64,000 bases of DNA from Antedon mediterranea (GCF_964355755.1 NC_092678.1:18944922-19008921), one strand, 5' to 3'; counted from the stretch's first letter, positions 13,001 to 28,159 are shown. Notes: a model not told the origin generated them from the sequence alone. Numbers and translations are program-made.

Positions 13001-16000
13001 CTCGATATAACTCAAATTCAAAAACCATAATAGATATAGTTCTTTATACATATTAATTTTACAGTCATATATGTAAGCGTTATGCCTTGTGTTTGCATCA
13101 ACATCGTGAGTTTTTGGTCGACAGATTTAGATATAGAGCAAGCACGTCACGTTACTGATATGTTATAACATACATCCCGATGCGCATTTTGAGTTAAAGA
13201 TTAGTATAATTCATATTTTGAATATAAAAAATATAGTTTTGTTTATCAAAATGAGTCGGATCTTTGGTTTGAAATTCAAAATAAATTAATGGTGCAAAAA
13301 TCGGGAATATTCTAGGTCAAATATTTGTTTTGTTATATATATAACCTATATATAATAATGTTTGACGTTGGGAAAATTAAATGATTTAGAGAATGTCTGT
13401 TTAGTTTAATAACTACTTAATGTAAGTTCATTATTTAATTATGAATAATGCACAATTGAATAATATTAGGAACCGATATACTACCAGAATAGCAAGTAAC
13501 AGATGGAATTAATTCTAACTTATTTATTGTATCTTTTCAAGCCAAGTTCAATCCGACACGTCCCTTATAAATGTTCTTAAGAAGATATGTTATTGTTAAG
13601 TTATTGTTTAGCTGCAATGCTTTAAAAACTATCTTTCTCTAACACTTGTAATTGAACTTGGAAACCAATACCATTTTTTTTCTTGTGTTTGTGTATGGTA
13701 CAAATTAGGTTCTATAACGTGTAACTTTGATGTTGACATGTGTGGATGGGACCCGAATCCGTTTACTGGTACTTATACTATACCGTGGCAACTTTCTAAG
13801 GAGACAAATGATAATAATATCAACCCTGGTCTAGGTAGGTTTTTTTTTTGCAAGTTAGAATATGAATATAACAATTAGAGTATACACATCTACAAGAGTA
13901 TCTTATTAATCACAGTAACTACAACAATACAATATTGTGTCTAGCTACACACAATTTAAACAGATGTGATTTATATAGTAATATAAGTTAACAAGATAAA
14001 CTAATCCGATAGGAACTATTAAACAAATTACCAAAGTTCTGAATATAATTCCAAACACATTTGTTCCTATCATCTATTAATTACTATTCAATAAACATTT
14101 TTTAAACATAGAAAAACACAGACTTGATGTATAAATACCACTTGTTTTATTATTTACAGCCGACTACTATGCTTTCATTCAAAACAGACCTGGAAGGCTG
14201 GCAAATGGATATATGTGGACATCAGAAATACCATTGAGTTTGGGTGATTTCTGCGTTAATTTCATCTATTATTTGAGTGAAAAAAGAGATTATATACAAA
14301 TTGGACACTATAGTTTGTTCAATAATTTGGTTACAGAAAACACATTCTACTTTACAAGCACAGATTGGAAACAAGGCGAAGCAAGCTTTTCCACGAGTAC
14401 TCCTACCAACCGCCTGAGATTTAGTGGAGAAACAAGAAACATTGTAGCTATCAACAACGTTAATATCAGTAAAGGATTATGTGAAGGTAGGCATAATTAT
14501 TTTACAAAATAAACAAAATGAATATGCCCTTTAATGATAACTAAAACAGCTGTTGAGATAATGCACAAAATGGCATTTGGGCTTATATTCTGGAATGAAA
14601 TAACAAAGCAAATTTAAATCTTAGCTCTGATATGCATTAAGTGGGTACACATTTCAACTGGATAAGATAAGCGTAGCTCCCACCAACTGATATGAGTGTT
14701 TAAGTGTACTTTCAAGTACATATGTTTACGTGCACAATTTCCAGTAGGTACAATGAGCTTATAAACATACATAGGTAGATATTTCAAATGTGTACCAAAA
14801 TAATTTTTGACTTGGTTATTGTCAAAATTAAATAATGATGTATGTTGGTTCTATATGCTAATTCAATTAATTAAGTTATCTATTAGGAATGTTCTGTCTT
14901 TTCATAGAATATCATTTTTTTATCTTTCTTGACATTAACTTTTTATAATATAAAATATTATTATTATTAGGCCTACTGCCAATACAGCACATATTATCAA
15001 GCACTAATAATGTAGTAACATTTCCTCCAAATGAAAATCATTATAATTATTAAAAATATTAATTAAAGTATTTCTTAATTCAATAGATTGTGGGAAAAAT
15101 ATGTATCTAACAACAGGTGATGCCATCAACATAACATCCCCGTATTACCCAGAAAACCATAACAATCAGTACTGTGAGTGGATTGTGGAAAGTCCGCAGA
15201 ATACAGGAATTCTACTCACGTTTTATGACTTTGATCTACAGAGCTGTTGTGACTTTGTGAATATCACTTATGTTGACACCATTGGCAATACATTGACTGA
15301 ATTTTACACTGGAAACAATATTTTACATATTCTGGCTAAAAGTTACTTAAGTATAATATTTCAATCTAACTACAACGGTGTTAATAGAGGCTTTGCTGCA
15401 GAAATGAAAGTTGTTGACATAGGTATGTTTACATTTTATATTTGTATTTGTCGGGTTTTTTCATTACATTGTTATTGCTTACAAATGTTAATATGTATTT
15501 CAGATTGTATTTTTTTATTAATTTAATTAATATAAAACATATTTTCTTTTCTTTTAGAATGTTCTGAATATTTGTGCGTGGATGGTTCTCGACTTGGAGT
15601 TTGCTTAAATAGATCTTTAGTTTGTGATGGAAATGATGATTGTGGTGATTTGTCGGATGAAAAACATGGGTGCACAGATCGTGAGTTAGTTAGTATATAA
15701 GTAAAACAGCAACTTGAAATTAATAATATAATGCTATTAGGTGTCAGAATTTGTTATCCGTAGTAATGAATATGATTTTGGATTTATTATTTCAACCCGC
15801 AATGGGGTTCTTTCGCATCGGAACGGTAAGCAAAGAGGACTGTAAGCAACAGAGCGTGACGCAAACCATGTAGACGCGGGTTTGGTTGGCGTTAGTCTTA
15901 GGTTTATGAAGTTCAAACTAAAGTTGAACTAAAACATCTAACTAAAACCTTAAACGAGGCGTAAAAGGATTCTTATTTATTTATTATGAATCTAGAAGAA

Positions 16001-19000
16001 TGAAAATGAATTAACAGTCTACGCATTTTGAGGTTTTTAGTTAATTTTACAACTAGAAATGAACAACCTTGTCCTTCCACGTGCATTCGCTTCGTACTGA
16101 TTGACCATTTTTTGTTTGTTCTATCGGACCGGACGTTAAATCCACAAATTGTACTACCAATGAGAACGGAACGGAATATACAGTACTGCATACGCAAATT
16201 CATATTTTGTATAACTTCTAGTTCTAGTTGTCCAATGACCTAGGTTATCGTAGGGGTCGTAGCAGATGAGATACTCACCATGATACGATACACAGGCAAA
16301 GCTCCCAGCGGTGCCTATCTCCTCTCCGGGCTGGAGACTTACCGTATCCTTCTACATATACCATCCCCATTTGTCAGTTTTACCTCCCGAAGCGCATTAT
16401 TTCTACCGTAATATACATTCCAAAGCGCATTTTGGGTTACTTAAGACTCACTTCGAACTCTGTGTATTCAAGTATAATCCATATTTTAAAGCCTGTAATG
16501 GTTTTTTTTTTCGAAGAAATGCGTCGGACCTTTTGTTAAAAGTTTATATGTTTGCAAGAATAGAAAATATTTCAGGTCAAATCTGTTACTTATTTGATTT
16601 GAATTAAAGAAAGAAAAATATATGATTAATTCAATTTTGAAAAGTATATTAGGAAACCAAAAAGCAGGAAACAAATATAATCAATGTTAACTTATTCCTT
16701 ATGCTTTTTTTTTTGTTAAATACTAGGTTCTGTAACTTGTAACTTTGATCTTGACATGTGTGGATGGGACCCGTATCCGAATAGTGGTTTTTCGTATATA
16801 CCATGGCAACTTTCCAACGAGATAACTGATAATACTACCAACCCTGGTCCAGGTAATATTTGTTTGTAATTTGTAAGAATAAAATAAAGAGATATAAAAA
16901 TAAGAGTACACAAATCTACAAGGCTTTAAACTTAGCTACTCAGCTATAATACTGTGTACATATACACTTTGCTTGTTATAGTAATCTTAGTAAACAAGAA
17001 CAGCTGATCCGACGATAAGATTTTTATTTTTTTCTGACAAAATTACCAAAGTTCTAAATAATTATAAATCTAAACAAATGCCAAGTTCAGTATGTTTCTT
17101 TTGTTTGTTTTTTCTTTTTCTTTTTTTTTTACACTTTATTCAATCAATCGTAATAATTTTGTTATTCATCATTTAATAAAATTGTTTAAAACATAGAAAA
17201 TAACAGGCTTGATTTTTAAACACCACTTGTTTTCTTATTTACAGGCGATCAATATGCCTTCATTCAAAAGTCTGGATCCCAGTCTTATACAAATGGATAT
17301 ATGTACACCACAGAGATACCATCGAGTTGGGGTGATTTCTGCGTTAATTTCAACTATTATTTGAGTGATACAAATGATCGTATTGAAATTGAACACTATA
17401 GTTCGTTTGACAATTCGGTTGCAACTAAAAGGTTCTACTTTACAAACACAGAATGGAAGCTAGGCCATGCTAGCTTTTCCACGAGTACACCTATCAACCG
17501 TCTGAGATTCTATGGGAGAACATATAGTAACATTGTAGCTATTGACAACGTAAACATCAGTAGAGGAACATGTGAAGGTAAAATGTAATCCATCAAAAAA
17601 AATTAAAAATAATTATGCTCTATAATGAGAATTAAAACTGCTTCTAAGATAAGGCACATTTTAAATGAAATGACATTGATGCTTTTTACATTTTCTGAAT
17701 TTAATTAATAAATAATAAATAATTAGTTCAGCATGTACTAACTGAATACAATTTTAAACTCAAAACGATAAGCTTAGCTCCTTGCTAGAATTGTTTTACT
17801 TGCGAAAAAACGTTTTTATACAAGCACAATTACACACTCGGTATGTACAATGATAATAGGTAGAAATTTGAAATTTGTACCAATATGATTGGTGATAGTT
17901 CGGGATATTTTGAGCTTTCCACAATGCTTCAATTGTTTTGCGTCACGCGTGCATTACACGTAAGTTTTTTTCTTTAACCCCTACGTCAACAATTTCCATG
18001 AACTATCCAAATAACGTCATACGTAAAACGTAGAAAATCGTACATGCGCTATGGGCAATTTAATGCTAATCAGAATGAACGGTGAGCTTATTTCTTATTT
18101 TTATAGAAGCCAATGAATTATAGATATAATTTAAAATTTAAAATTTGAATTTCGAATTTTTGAATTTTGAATTTCAAATTTGTATTTTCCTAATCAAGCA
18201 GCTGACTTTCTCATGGGTTACCTTTTTATTTTGATAAAGTTATGACGTTTCCACGCATGCACAATTTGAATAACTTGGGTCGTGTAAATTCAAGTACATC
18301 GTGGCCGGAACTAAACAATGGAATGACCTCCCTATAAAAAAGTTATATTTGTTATTGCTTTTAAAAAGTGAGTTCAAGTGCGGCCGCTGTCAATACTGAC
18401 GATTGGCTACCATTTGTTCAATCCTTTTTTTTTTCCAAGCAGGTCTGTTTTGAGCAAGACGCTTGGCTTCCACTTAATTCAATCCTGTCCTTTCTTTGAT
18501 GTTTTCAAACCATTGTTTCCTCTGACGTCCTCTCTTTTTCTTCCCTTCCACACTTCCTTCTTTTATATGTAGTGCACTGCCGCTTCCTCTTATAATGTGA
18601 CCAAAGTAGGATACTTTTCTTGTTATCTCCCCCCAGTAGTTGTCTTTTCACCCCAAATTGTTCAAGTATGCTTCTGTTCTTTTCTCTTTCCATTTGATGT
18701 TTAGCAATCTTCTCAAGAAGTATATTTCGGCAGCAAGCACCCGGTTCTTATCTGCTTTTTTAAGAGTCGAAGCCAAAAAAAAGAAGTACACGCCATACAC
18801 GAATTGTGATTAATTTCATCTTCAGCTCTGTTACAAGATTGCGATCATAGATCCTGAAGTTATAGCATCCTTCTTTTGGCTGTTCCGATTTTTAATATCA
18901 ATTGTGCAGTTTGCATTGGAGGTTTAAACTGAGTCTAGATACTTGAAGTGTTTAAACTGTTCAACATATTCTACATCTTTCATGATATTATACTCATTTG

Positions 19001-22000
19001 CATCTCCCTCAGCAACAAGAAGTTTTGTTTTCTTCACGTTAGGTTTGAGATTCATATTCTTTCCATTTTCATTTATCGCTGATGTTAAACTTCCGATGCC
19101 TTCTACTGTTGTTTCAAGAAGTGCTGTTTCATCGGCATATCGGATGTTAAAAGTTGGTGTGTCCCCTGTTTTGACACCATAAGGTTCCACTTCAGCGTCA
19201 CGCATTACTATCTCTGTGTATGTCACAAAAATATGATTCTTGTCTTAAACCTTTTGATTCCGTACGTCAGTATTTCATCATTCGACCTGATCTTCTCTCT
19301 CTGGTTTATGTACAAAAAAGGCAACAGTTTGCCATTTCTGTCATTACAACAAGCAGTTTGACGTGTGACTGATCTAATCAAAATGCTTTTCCATTAGTAT
19401 CTGAAGACATACCAGCATGTCTCTGGTTCGTCATCATTTCCGGTAAGCACCTAATTGATATCTGGTAGTTGTTGCTCCAGTTTTGCCTTCAGGCGATACA
19501 TGGTGATTATATAGTTTAAGCAATGTTTGGGATCTCCAGACTTGTATAACATCACAAACGTTTGTATTTCACAGTAGTCCGGCCACTTATATTTATCCAT
19601 AATGCTTTTTCAAATTGGGTGTAATGCTTCTGTTCTATGCTGCCCTGTAGATGTATTTATTTTTAAGTTCGGCAGGCACTCCATCAAGATCCAGGTGATT
19701 TTTCCGAATTCAGTTTGCTGACTGCATGCTCAACTTCAGACAAAAGTGGATGTGGTACAGCTTCTTCCACGAGTGATTTTGGCATGGAAAGTGGTTCCTG
19801 ACATATTCTTTCCATCTGATCTGATATCTACTGATTCATTGAGCATATTTCCATATCTGTCTTTAATACATGTTTGCTGTGTTGAGGAAGATTTTGTTTA
19901 ATTTGTTCAAAAATTTCTTTTGATTTGCCATTAGAATCAAAATTACTGATCTGCTAACAGTGTTCTTCTATTATGTGCTAGTCTTCCATATGAGTGCAAG
20001 TACGTTGCCAAACTACTTGGTACCAGTCATATGATCATAAACTTCTATGGAATTATTCTTATTTGTATGAGATTTTGTAAATGAGGAAACTTAATGATCA
20101 TTTTCAACAGAAAAAATGCCAAGGAAGTTGTATTCCTGCTGTCTTAACATTTTCTCAGTTATTAAAGCAGTTTTTATTTTATGATGTCACAACTATCATA
20201 ATTATGACATACTGTAGTTACGTCATACGTTGTTATTTATATTTTTATTTATTTTTATTTTCCGTTTTTAATTTTCCTTTGTAATTGTTATTAGTTATTA
20301 CTATATTATTAGTCGTTCGTTTCATCAAATGAATAGATGCACAAATAGTAATATTACGTACTGACATAACTGTTTCTTTAATCAATAGATTGTGTGAAAA
20401 ATATTTATCTAACAACAAGTGATGCTATCAACATAACAACCCTAGAAAACCATAACAATCAGTACTGTGAGTGGATCGTGGAAAGTCCGCAGAATACAGG
20501 AATTCTACTCACGTTTTATGACTTTGAGCTACAGAGCTGTTGTGACTTTGTGAATATCACTTATGTAGACACCACTGGCAATACCTTGACTGAATTTTAC
20601 ACCGGAAGACATGTTAACACAATTTTAGCTAACACTTACCTAAGTATAATATTACAAAAAAACTATGAAGGTGTTACCAGAGGATTTGTTTTAGAACTGA
20701 AAGTTATTGGTCAGTTTACATTTTTCCCCAATTACATTAAAAGTTTATAAAAGTAATATGTATTTCAGATTTTACTCTTTCTTTACAATTTCAATAACGT
20801 AAAAATCTTTCTTGGTAATGTTCTGGATGAGGTGCTCGTACTGGTGTTTGCTTGATTAAACGTTCCGCAAAGGAATCGCGACCCAAATCTGCGTAGTGGC
20901 TTAAGAAATTGAAAACAAAATAACGATGTTTTAGCATGGTACGGAACTTTACAACAAAAATAGTGAAGTGTCGAGAATGCTGTTTTTTGTTACGTGGTTT
21001 AGTAGTTTGATCGTGGCGAAAAAAGTATGTAAACATATCAAACGTTATTGATATGTGTGGCTTAAATTTCAGAAGTATTGAATTACTGGTGATCGCGATG
21101 TAATGCAAAATCTTGTGTGGCTGTGACGCGACACAGTCAAGACAATAAAGAAGAAATCCTACGGTGATTTTTCTCTTGATCGGTGGATTAGCACAACGTG
21201 CCTTAAAAATCAAAATGCAATGAACTAGGTCCATATTCCTTAATGTTCAGACCTCAACTCCAACCATGTTGGGGCTGAAGGAGCGAACTATTTTACATTA
21301 GCTTTATTTCGTTGGTCCAGGTTTGTGATTGGGCAGTTGTTTTTTCCACGGAGCATTATTTTTTCTCCTGAGGTTAAGGAACACATTTTAGGCTACAATA
21401 TAAAAAGTTTGCGGAATGTAGTTTTCGACCTACTGTAGACTACTGGACCAAGAGACGCTTCGAACCCTATGTCATCTTATTACAATATTACTACTGCATA
21501 CAATTTGTATTTGAGAAATATAAATATTGCAATTGAAAATATTAAAAAACACAACATACAAATTATATTGTCAAGTTATCAATTGTAGCAGAGTTTTATT
21601 TTTATACATTATCTTATAGATTATAAATTATATGTAATGTTACATTTTTAGAAAAGATTATTAACACTTTAACGTACATTGTTTTGGCAGATGATGTCAG
21701 TCCAGATGTTGTTTGTCCTCTTAATATTACTACAGGTGCGTTCAACTCGGACCAAGTTTCAGTTTCCTGGATTAACCCGACTGTTACTGACAACGTTGAT
21801 ACAGGTCTGTCAGCTACTTGTACTCCACCTTCCGGGTCGTCACTTAAAGTTGGTTTAACTGAAATTACATGTATCGCTACTGATATTTCTGGAAATGTTG
21901 GTATTTGTAGTTTTTTTGTACATGTCACAGGTAAGTTTAATTTTACATGTTTTATATCATTTGAATTAAACTAAAAATCACCAGTTGTGAGAACGAAATG

Positions 22001-25000
22001 GCACTAATACACTTCAGAACTCTGACATAAGCAATAAATTGTGTTTATTGACTTTTATTATTAAGTAATTGTTTATTATTTTCGGCCTACTAAAGAAATA
22101 TCTTTTTTTTAAGATACTGGTGATCCCATTTTGACATACCTATTTTACATTCAGTCATTTTTAGTAATAAAGAATAAATGTATAATTATTCTTAAATTTA
22201 CGGATTCGTTAAAGTGTCATCAATTGCCATCTTTCTTCGTTATTTCTATACTTCTTCATCATTAACTTTTTCTATCTATCTTTCTCGCCACGAACTAACA
22301 CATTTTTAAATGCGGGCATAGATTTAAAAGCATTCGCCAAATAATATTGTATTTATATTCTCATGACCAACAGGATTTTATTAGATACAAATTGTGGATG
22401 ATATTGTAAGCAAACTAGGGGCTACAATGCATATATTTTATTTATATTTTAGATAAAGAATGTGATGATTTGTTGCAACGTTTGGATAATCTGACCTCAA
22501 CATGCGGTGAACTTCAACAACTAAACGGCTTTCCAAACGTGGAAGGTTCCCAAAACCTATTTAGTTTTAGATTAACTTCTTCAGAGGCTACGAATATAAT
22601 AGCAGGGGTACGTATATATGTATTACCTTCAATAAAAACAAAACAGATTTAGAATGCACAGAAAGAGAGACCATTATTGTCATAATGTTATAGTTGATAT
22701 ATCACTTTGAGCAAACATTAGATAACAACATATTTACCTAATAAAACCGTAATTTTAAGTGAAAGTCAACAAGAAGTCCATTGTCTGGAATAAATGCCTT
22801 TTTGGTTAAATAGTAAAACAACAGAATGACATATTCACAGTTTGCTTTATTCATCATTATTATTATTATTCATGTTTTTGTTTTTTTATAAAACATCTCG
22901 ATAGTTATATCAAAATTTCAATATATAGTAGATGAATGAAAGTGATTTAAATTTAGTTTAATGCTATCGCAAAACTTTTGTTTCATAGATTGAAGTTAAT
23001 ATATATGCATACATGGGGAACGAGATTACAGAAAACGGCACACTGTTTGTAGCCTTACTTTCATCTGATCTATCTATCGTTGACATTCCAGTTATTCATT
23101 TCAGGGTAAGAAAACACTATTCTTAATAACACAACAATTATGTATTCATAATAAAGAAGTAGTTTTACTAAAAAAAACTGTAACATTATGAATTGATCAT
23201 AAATATTATATAAATGTTTTAATAAATGCATACTAAAGCAAATCATATCCAAATACAAACACAGTAATGGGCATAGTATGCTTACAGTTGCTGGTAAATA
23301 CTGTACATATAAATCAAAAAGCTGGATAGGCTTGGTAGATAATTATACATATTTGTAAATTGGTCATGATTCAACTCTTGATGTCATCATTTTGATGATT
23401 AATACCAATTGAAAATTGTTTTTTTATCTAAAAAAAACAGTATTAAAATAATTCTTATATTACTTTCTTGTTTTATAATCGTTGTTTTTGACATACTTAA
23501 ACCGGTAGGTAATTGACCTTTACATCATAAAAAATATATTTCAGGTATATCTCAAAGATGAAAAAACATTCTTCGAAACAAACCTGGCTGATCTCCACAA
23601 TTTCGAACAATATGGCCAACAGCTTGTTTAGTTATCGTTTCTTCCTGATAGCGATACAGAACACAAATTACTTTCACCGATCACTTGTTTGAGTCAATAT
23701 GAACAATCTTGCGTAACTCTCACCATAAGATCATTTATATCAGACTGTAAGGATGTATGTATTGATAAATATACAGAATGGATACAAGGAAGCGAAGATA
23801 TATACAATTGTGAGATGACTTCAATAGATAGTGTTATTGACGAGTTGTATGGAAAATGTATCGGTATGTAGGAAACGCAATTACTATTTTTAATTATGTG
23901 TTTTGTTTTTTAACTTTTTATTGTTATCAAATCATATAACTATAGGCCTAACATTATTAAATAGAAAATGCTAAGACTTAGTATTAAATGTTTTTACTTA
24001 TTTATAACAGCACAGCCTACCTAATAGTATTATTAGACTGCATAGGGAGTTTAATTTACGTACAATTATCGCGTCGTATTTCTGGATAAAAAACTCGATA
24101 AGAAATCTCCCTATTCCGAGAATATAACGATTTAACGCCATTCCCTTCTGGTTTTTCCAGTACACAAAAGACTGCTTTAAACAAATTAAAAGTAAACGTT
24201 ACAGTAATCAAAAAACGACCAAGCATCCCGATATGTCAAAAACATCCCAATATGTCAAAAAAACCACTCCAGAGCCATCAATACTACAAAAGCCATCAAA
24301 TCCCACTTAGTACAAAAAAAATATTGTATTGTTTGGAAATTAATTATTAATATCGTTTCTCTCTTTCTTGGTTATTTCTATACTTCTTCATTAACCTTTT
24401 CTATCCATTGACCTAATCAAGTTCCACCATGAAACATAAAGGCGCGTTAAACTCTAACCTGGATTAAATAAATGAAGGAATTATTGAATTATTTATTATA
24501 ATTATGCAGTGAAACAATTCATTAGCTGACTTATTACTGCCTTAACTGTAAAAGAGTTATTGTTAAATTGATACATTTATTACATTTTTTACAGATAACA
24601 GTGCAACAAATCCTTGTAGAAATGGAGGCATTGTTGTTCAGCCTTATGAAATGATTTTTGAAATTCAAACTGTAACCGATGACTTTTATTGCGCATGTCC
24701 ACCTGGTTTCAGAGGTCCAACTTGCACAGGAAAAATTGGTTTGTTACTTTTACATTTGATTTTTATTCAATGTTTATGCATTGTTGTGAAAAACCTACAC
24801 CGCCACACAGAATACTAATAATAAATTGGAGAAACCTTGATAATAATGAAATGTCCTGCCATTATAATTAGATTTTTTATTTGTTAAATGAAATATCTAA
24901 AACATTTATAAATTTTTTTAGGATTATAATTTATAGAACTACTATTAGCTATTGATATTGTCATGCAATTACTTTGTTTGTATTTGACAAGTTCTTTTAC

Positions 25001-28000
25001 TTCTTTTTCTGTTCCCAGAAACAGTTCTTATTTAATGTTACCATTTTAAGTTATTGAAATTAATGTATGCTGTTTTTATTTCATGAAATGTTTCTAAATA
25101 AATGTTGTTGTTGACAATATTATAAAATAATGAGGTTTTCATGGAAAAGTAACTATCAAATTATAATGTTTCTCTTCATAATCAAAGCCATGCAAAATAG
25201 CACAGCATTAGTAATTGTTTTTGTACACAGGAACAACAGCGTTATTGAAATCCTGTATTCATTTTAATTTATAATTGTTTATCTTTTGAATTGATTCTAA
25301 AAAGTATTCTGCATAATATTCTACAATCTTTATGACTTTTTTATGTAGCTGATGTATTTTAAATTGCAATCTTTTTTTTTTACAGTTCTACCCTTTCAGT
25401 AGCGATTTATTTTTTTATCTTGTTTTTAAATATTTGATTTAATTTCTTTTTATAGTTAAATGTGGTCACAATGAATTCAACTGTGAAAGTGGTGAGTGTA
25501 TCTCACTTAGCAAAATGTGTGATAATGTGCCGTATGACTGTGCCGATAATTCTGATGAACCAGACGAATGTCAAAGTAAGAACTATTCATTAGCTTGATT
25601 AGGTTTTCTACTTTAACGGTTATCTATTTTTTAAGGTTATCAAACTCTGAAATTACCTAAAGTAAAGCTTTATATATATGTATTCTCATTATCAATAGAA
25701 TTTTATTAGATACAAGTGGATGATAGTGTAGAAAAGCAAACTCTCATCCAATGCGATTATCAAATTTGGCTAATGCATATATTTTATTTTACATTTAAGA
25801 TAAAGGATGTGACGATTTGTTGCAACTTTTGGACAATATGACAGCAACATGCGGTGAACTTCACGGCTTTCTGGCGGTGGAAGGTGCGAAAAATCTATTT
25901 AGTTTTAGATTAGATTTCCCAGAAGCTAAGAACATAATAGCAAGGGTACGTACATAATCAATTTAATTAACTTGACTTAAGTCAATATTAATATTAATTT
26001 ATTTTTAGAAATTACAAAGTGATTTTTGATTGAGTATTATTTTTTATTTTTCACACAAAATTCATAAAAAAGATTCATTATCATCATTCAAAAAAAGAAA
26101 GAAAATAAAATACAATAAAGTGTGAAAAACAGGATTACCATAAGCAAGTCTGTGGCACTCTTAACTTAAAATATAAATTTACAAATACATTACAAAAATG
26201 TTATCATGTAGTAAATAAATTATTAAGGAAAATACAACGTACTATACTATATTTAGGTATTATGTATAGGTCTACAGCACAGGCACAGAATATAATTATA
26301 CAGAAATGTAATTAATAGATTTGAAAGGAAGTGAGTTATACAAGCAGATCTATATCTATCTACAAATATTCTCAAAAAAATTATTCAAAAATATTTAAGC
26401 GGCGGCTTGAGCCTACTTGAAGATAGAGGGGACTGAAGTTGCAATCTGTTGCCGAACAATTCGCTCATGATGATCTGTACGGTCGCGAAGTCCTATACAT
26501 AGCACAACGTATTTTGTGTCCTAAAGACACAAATCGAACGGCATTTCGATTACATTTATGTTGTTTTTTTTTAATGTTATGTCAAATATTTTCTTTATTT
26601 TGTTTAAAAAGGGTGATAACTACAATAAAACTGCAAATGGTCTTCAATATACCTGTTAAGTTTCTTTAATAAAAACATGTTTTGATTCATAGATCGGAGT
26701 TAATATATCTGCGTACATTGGGAATGAGATTGCAGAAGACGGAACACTGTTTGTAGCCTTACTTTCATCTGATCCGACAATCATTATCATTCCAGTTATT
26801 CATTTCAAGGTAAGAAAAATTATTATCATAATATTATTCTTAATTATTAGTTCTGCTTAAACAATTGTGTATTCATAATAAAGAAGTACTTTCCCTAAAT
26901 AATGATGATAATTAAAATTAATAAAATAAACAAATCATTAACGAATCATATAACTAGCAACAATTAGTAATTCACAGAGCCTGTGAAAAGTTTGAAATAT
27001 TAAATCATAAGTTTGTTTTATATTATCAAACTTGTTGGTGGACCCTCTGATTAGAGCTTGAAACTTGGTTTTTCTTTTATTACCAGAAAGAACTCTTTCT
27101 TCTATCATAACCATTGTTTATGGAATATTCAACATTTTAGGTACTTTTGTTTACATCATAACAAATATATTGCAGGTATATCTCAAAGACGATGAAACAT
27201 TCTTCGAAAAAACCCTGACTGATCTCCACAATTTCGAACAAAATGGCCAGCTTGTTTCGTTATCCTTTCTTCCTGATAGCGGTACAAAACACAAATTACT
27301 TTCACCGATCACTTGTTTGAGTCAATATGAACAATCTTGCGTAACTCTCACCATAAGATCATTTATATCAGACTGTAAGGATGTATGTATTGATAAATAT
27401 GCAGAATGGAAACGAGCAAGCGAAGATAAATACAATTGTGAGATTACTTCAATCAATAGTGTTATTGACGAGTTGTATGGCAAGTGCATCGGTATGTAGG
27501 GAATTAAATAATTATTTTGAATTGTGTGTTATTGTATTTATTTTTAATTTGAACTTGTAATCGTTATCAAATCATAATTAATAATTCTTTACCATTCTGA
27601 TATTGTGAAATACGAAGAATTAATATAGATAATTGTGCTAATAACAGCACAGCCTAACTAATATTATTAATGCATTATGAATATGTAATAAGTACAAATA
27701 TTGCATCGTATTTATTACAATACTATTACATATCATTATCCTTTAAAATGTAGTTGCACCAATTATTAGGTCAGTCAGTAGTTCAATGAACATCAATTCA
27801 GAAGAAAGCGTCACATTGTATTGTGTATCGTCTGGAGTTCCAGCAGCGATTGTTCAATGGGGGAAATTCACTGAAGCAGATAAATACGTACCAGTTACAG
27901 AGCCATCTACTAGACAAGCAGTTTACGAACTAATTGATTTTTCAGCAACGTAGGCCTAATTTGTTTTTATTATTATCTTGAACATCCTCATTTTTCTTTG

Positions 28001-28128
28001 ATTCGTCTTTCGATCGGTCTTTTAAGTATATGAATCATGCAATACCAGAAAATATAAAAACCTAACCACATGTTAAAATTGTCTTTTTAGTCGCGTGGAA
28101 GCGACTCTATAGTTCACTATGTCGGTCG

Positions 28129-28159
<31 letters not shown>

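Noticed and set aside
15973-16243. Overlapping open frames on both strands in the GC-richer intron segment
   Set aside because: No domain, no splice context, low complexity of evidence; probably chance frames in an insertion.
20791-21234. Minus-strand 147-codon open frame
   Set aside because: It overlaps the LDLa remnant and shows no domain, splice or codon evidence.
21614-21928. Minus-strand open frame opposite the HYR exon
   Set aside because: It is the antisense shadow of the HYR domain, which has clear motifs and splice sites on the plus strand.
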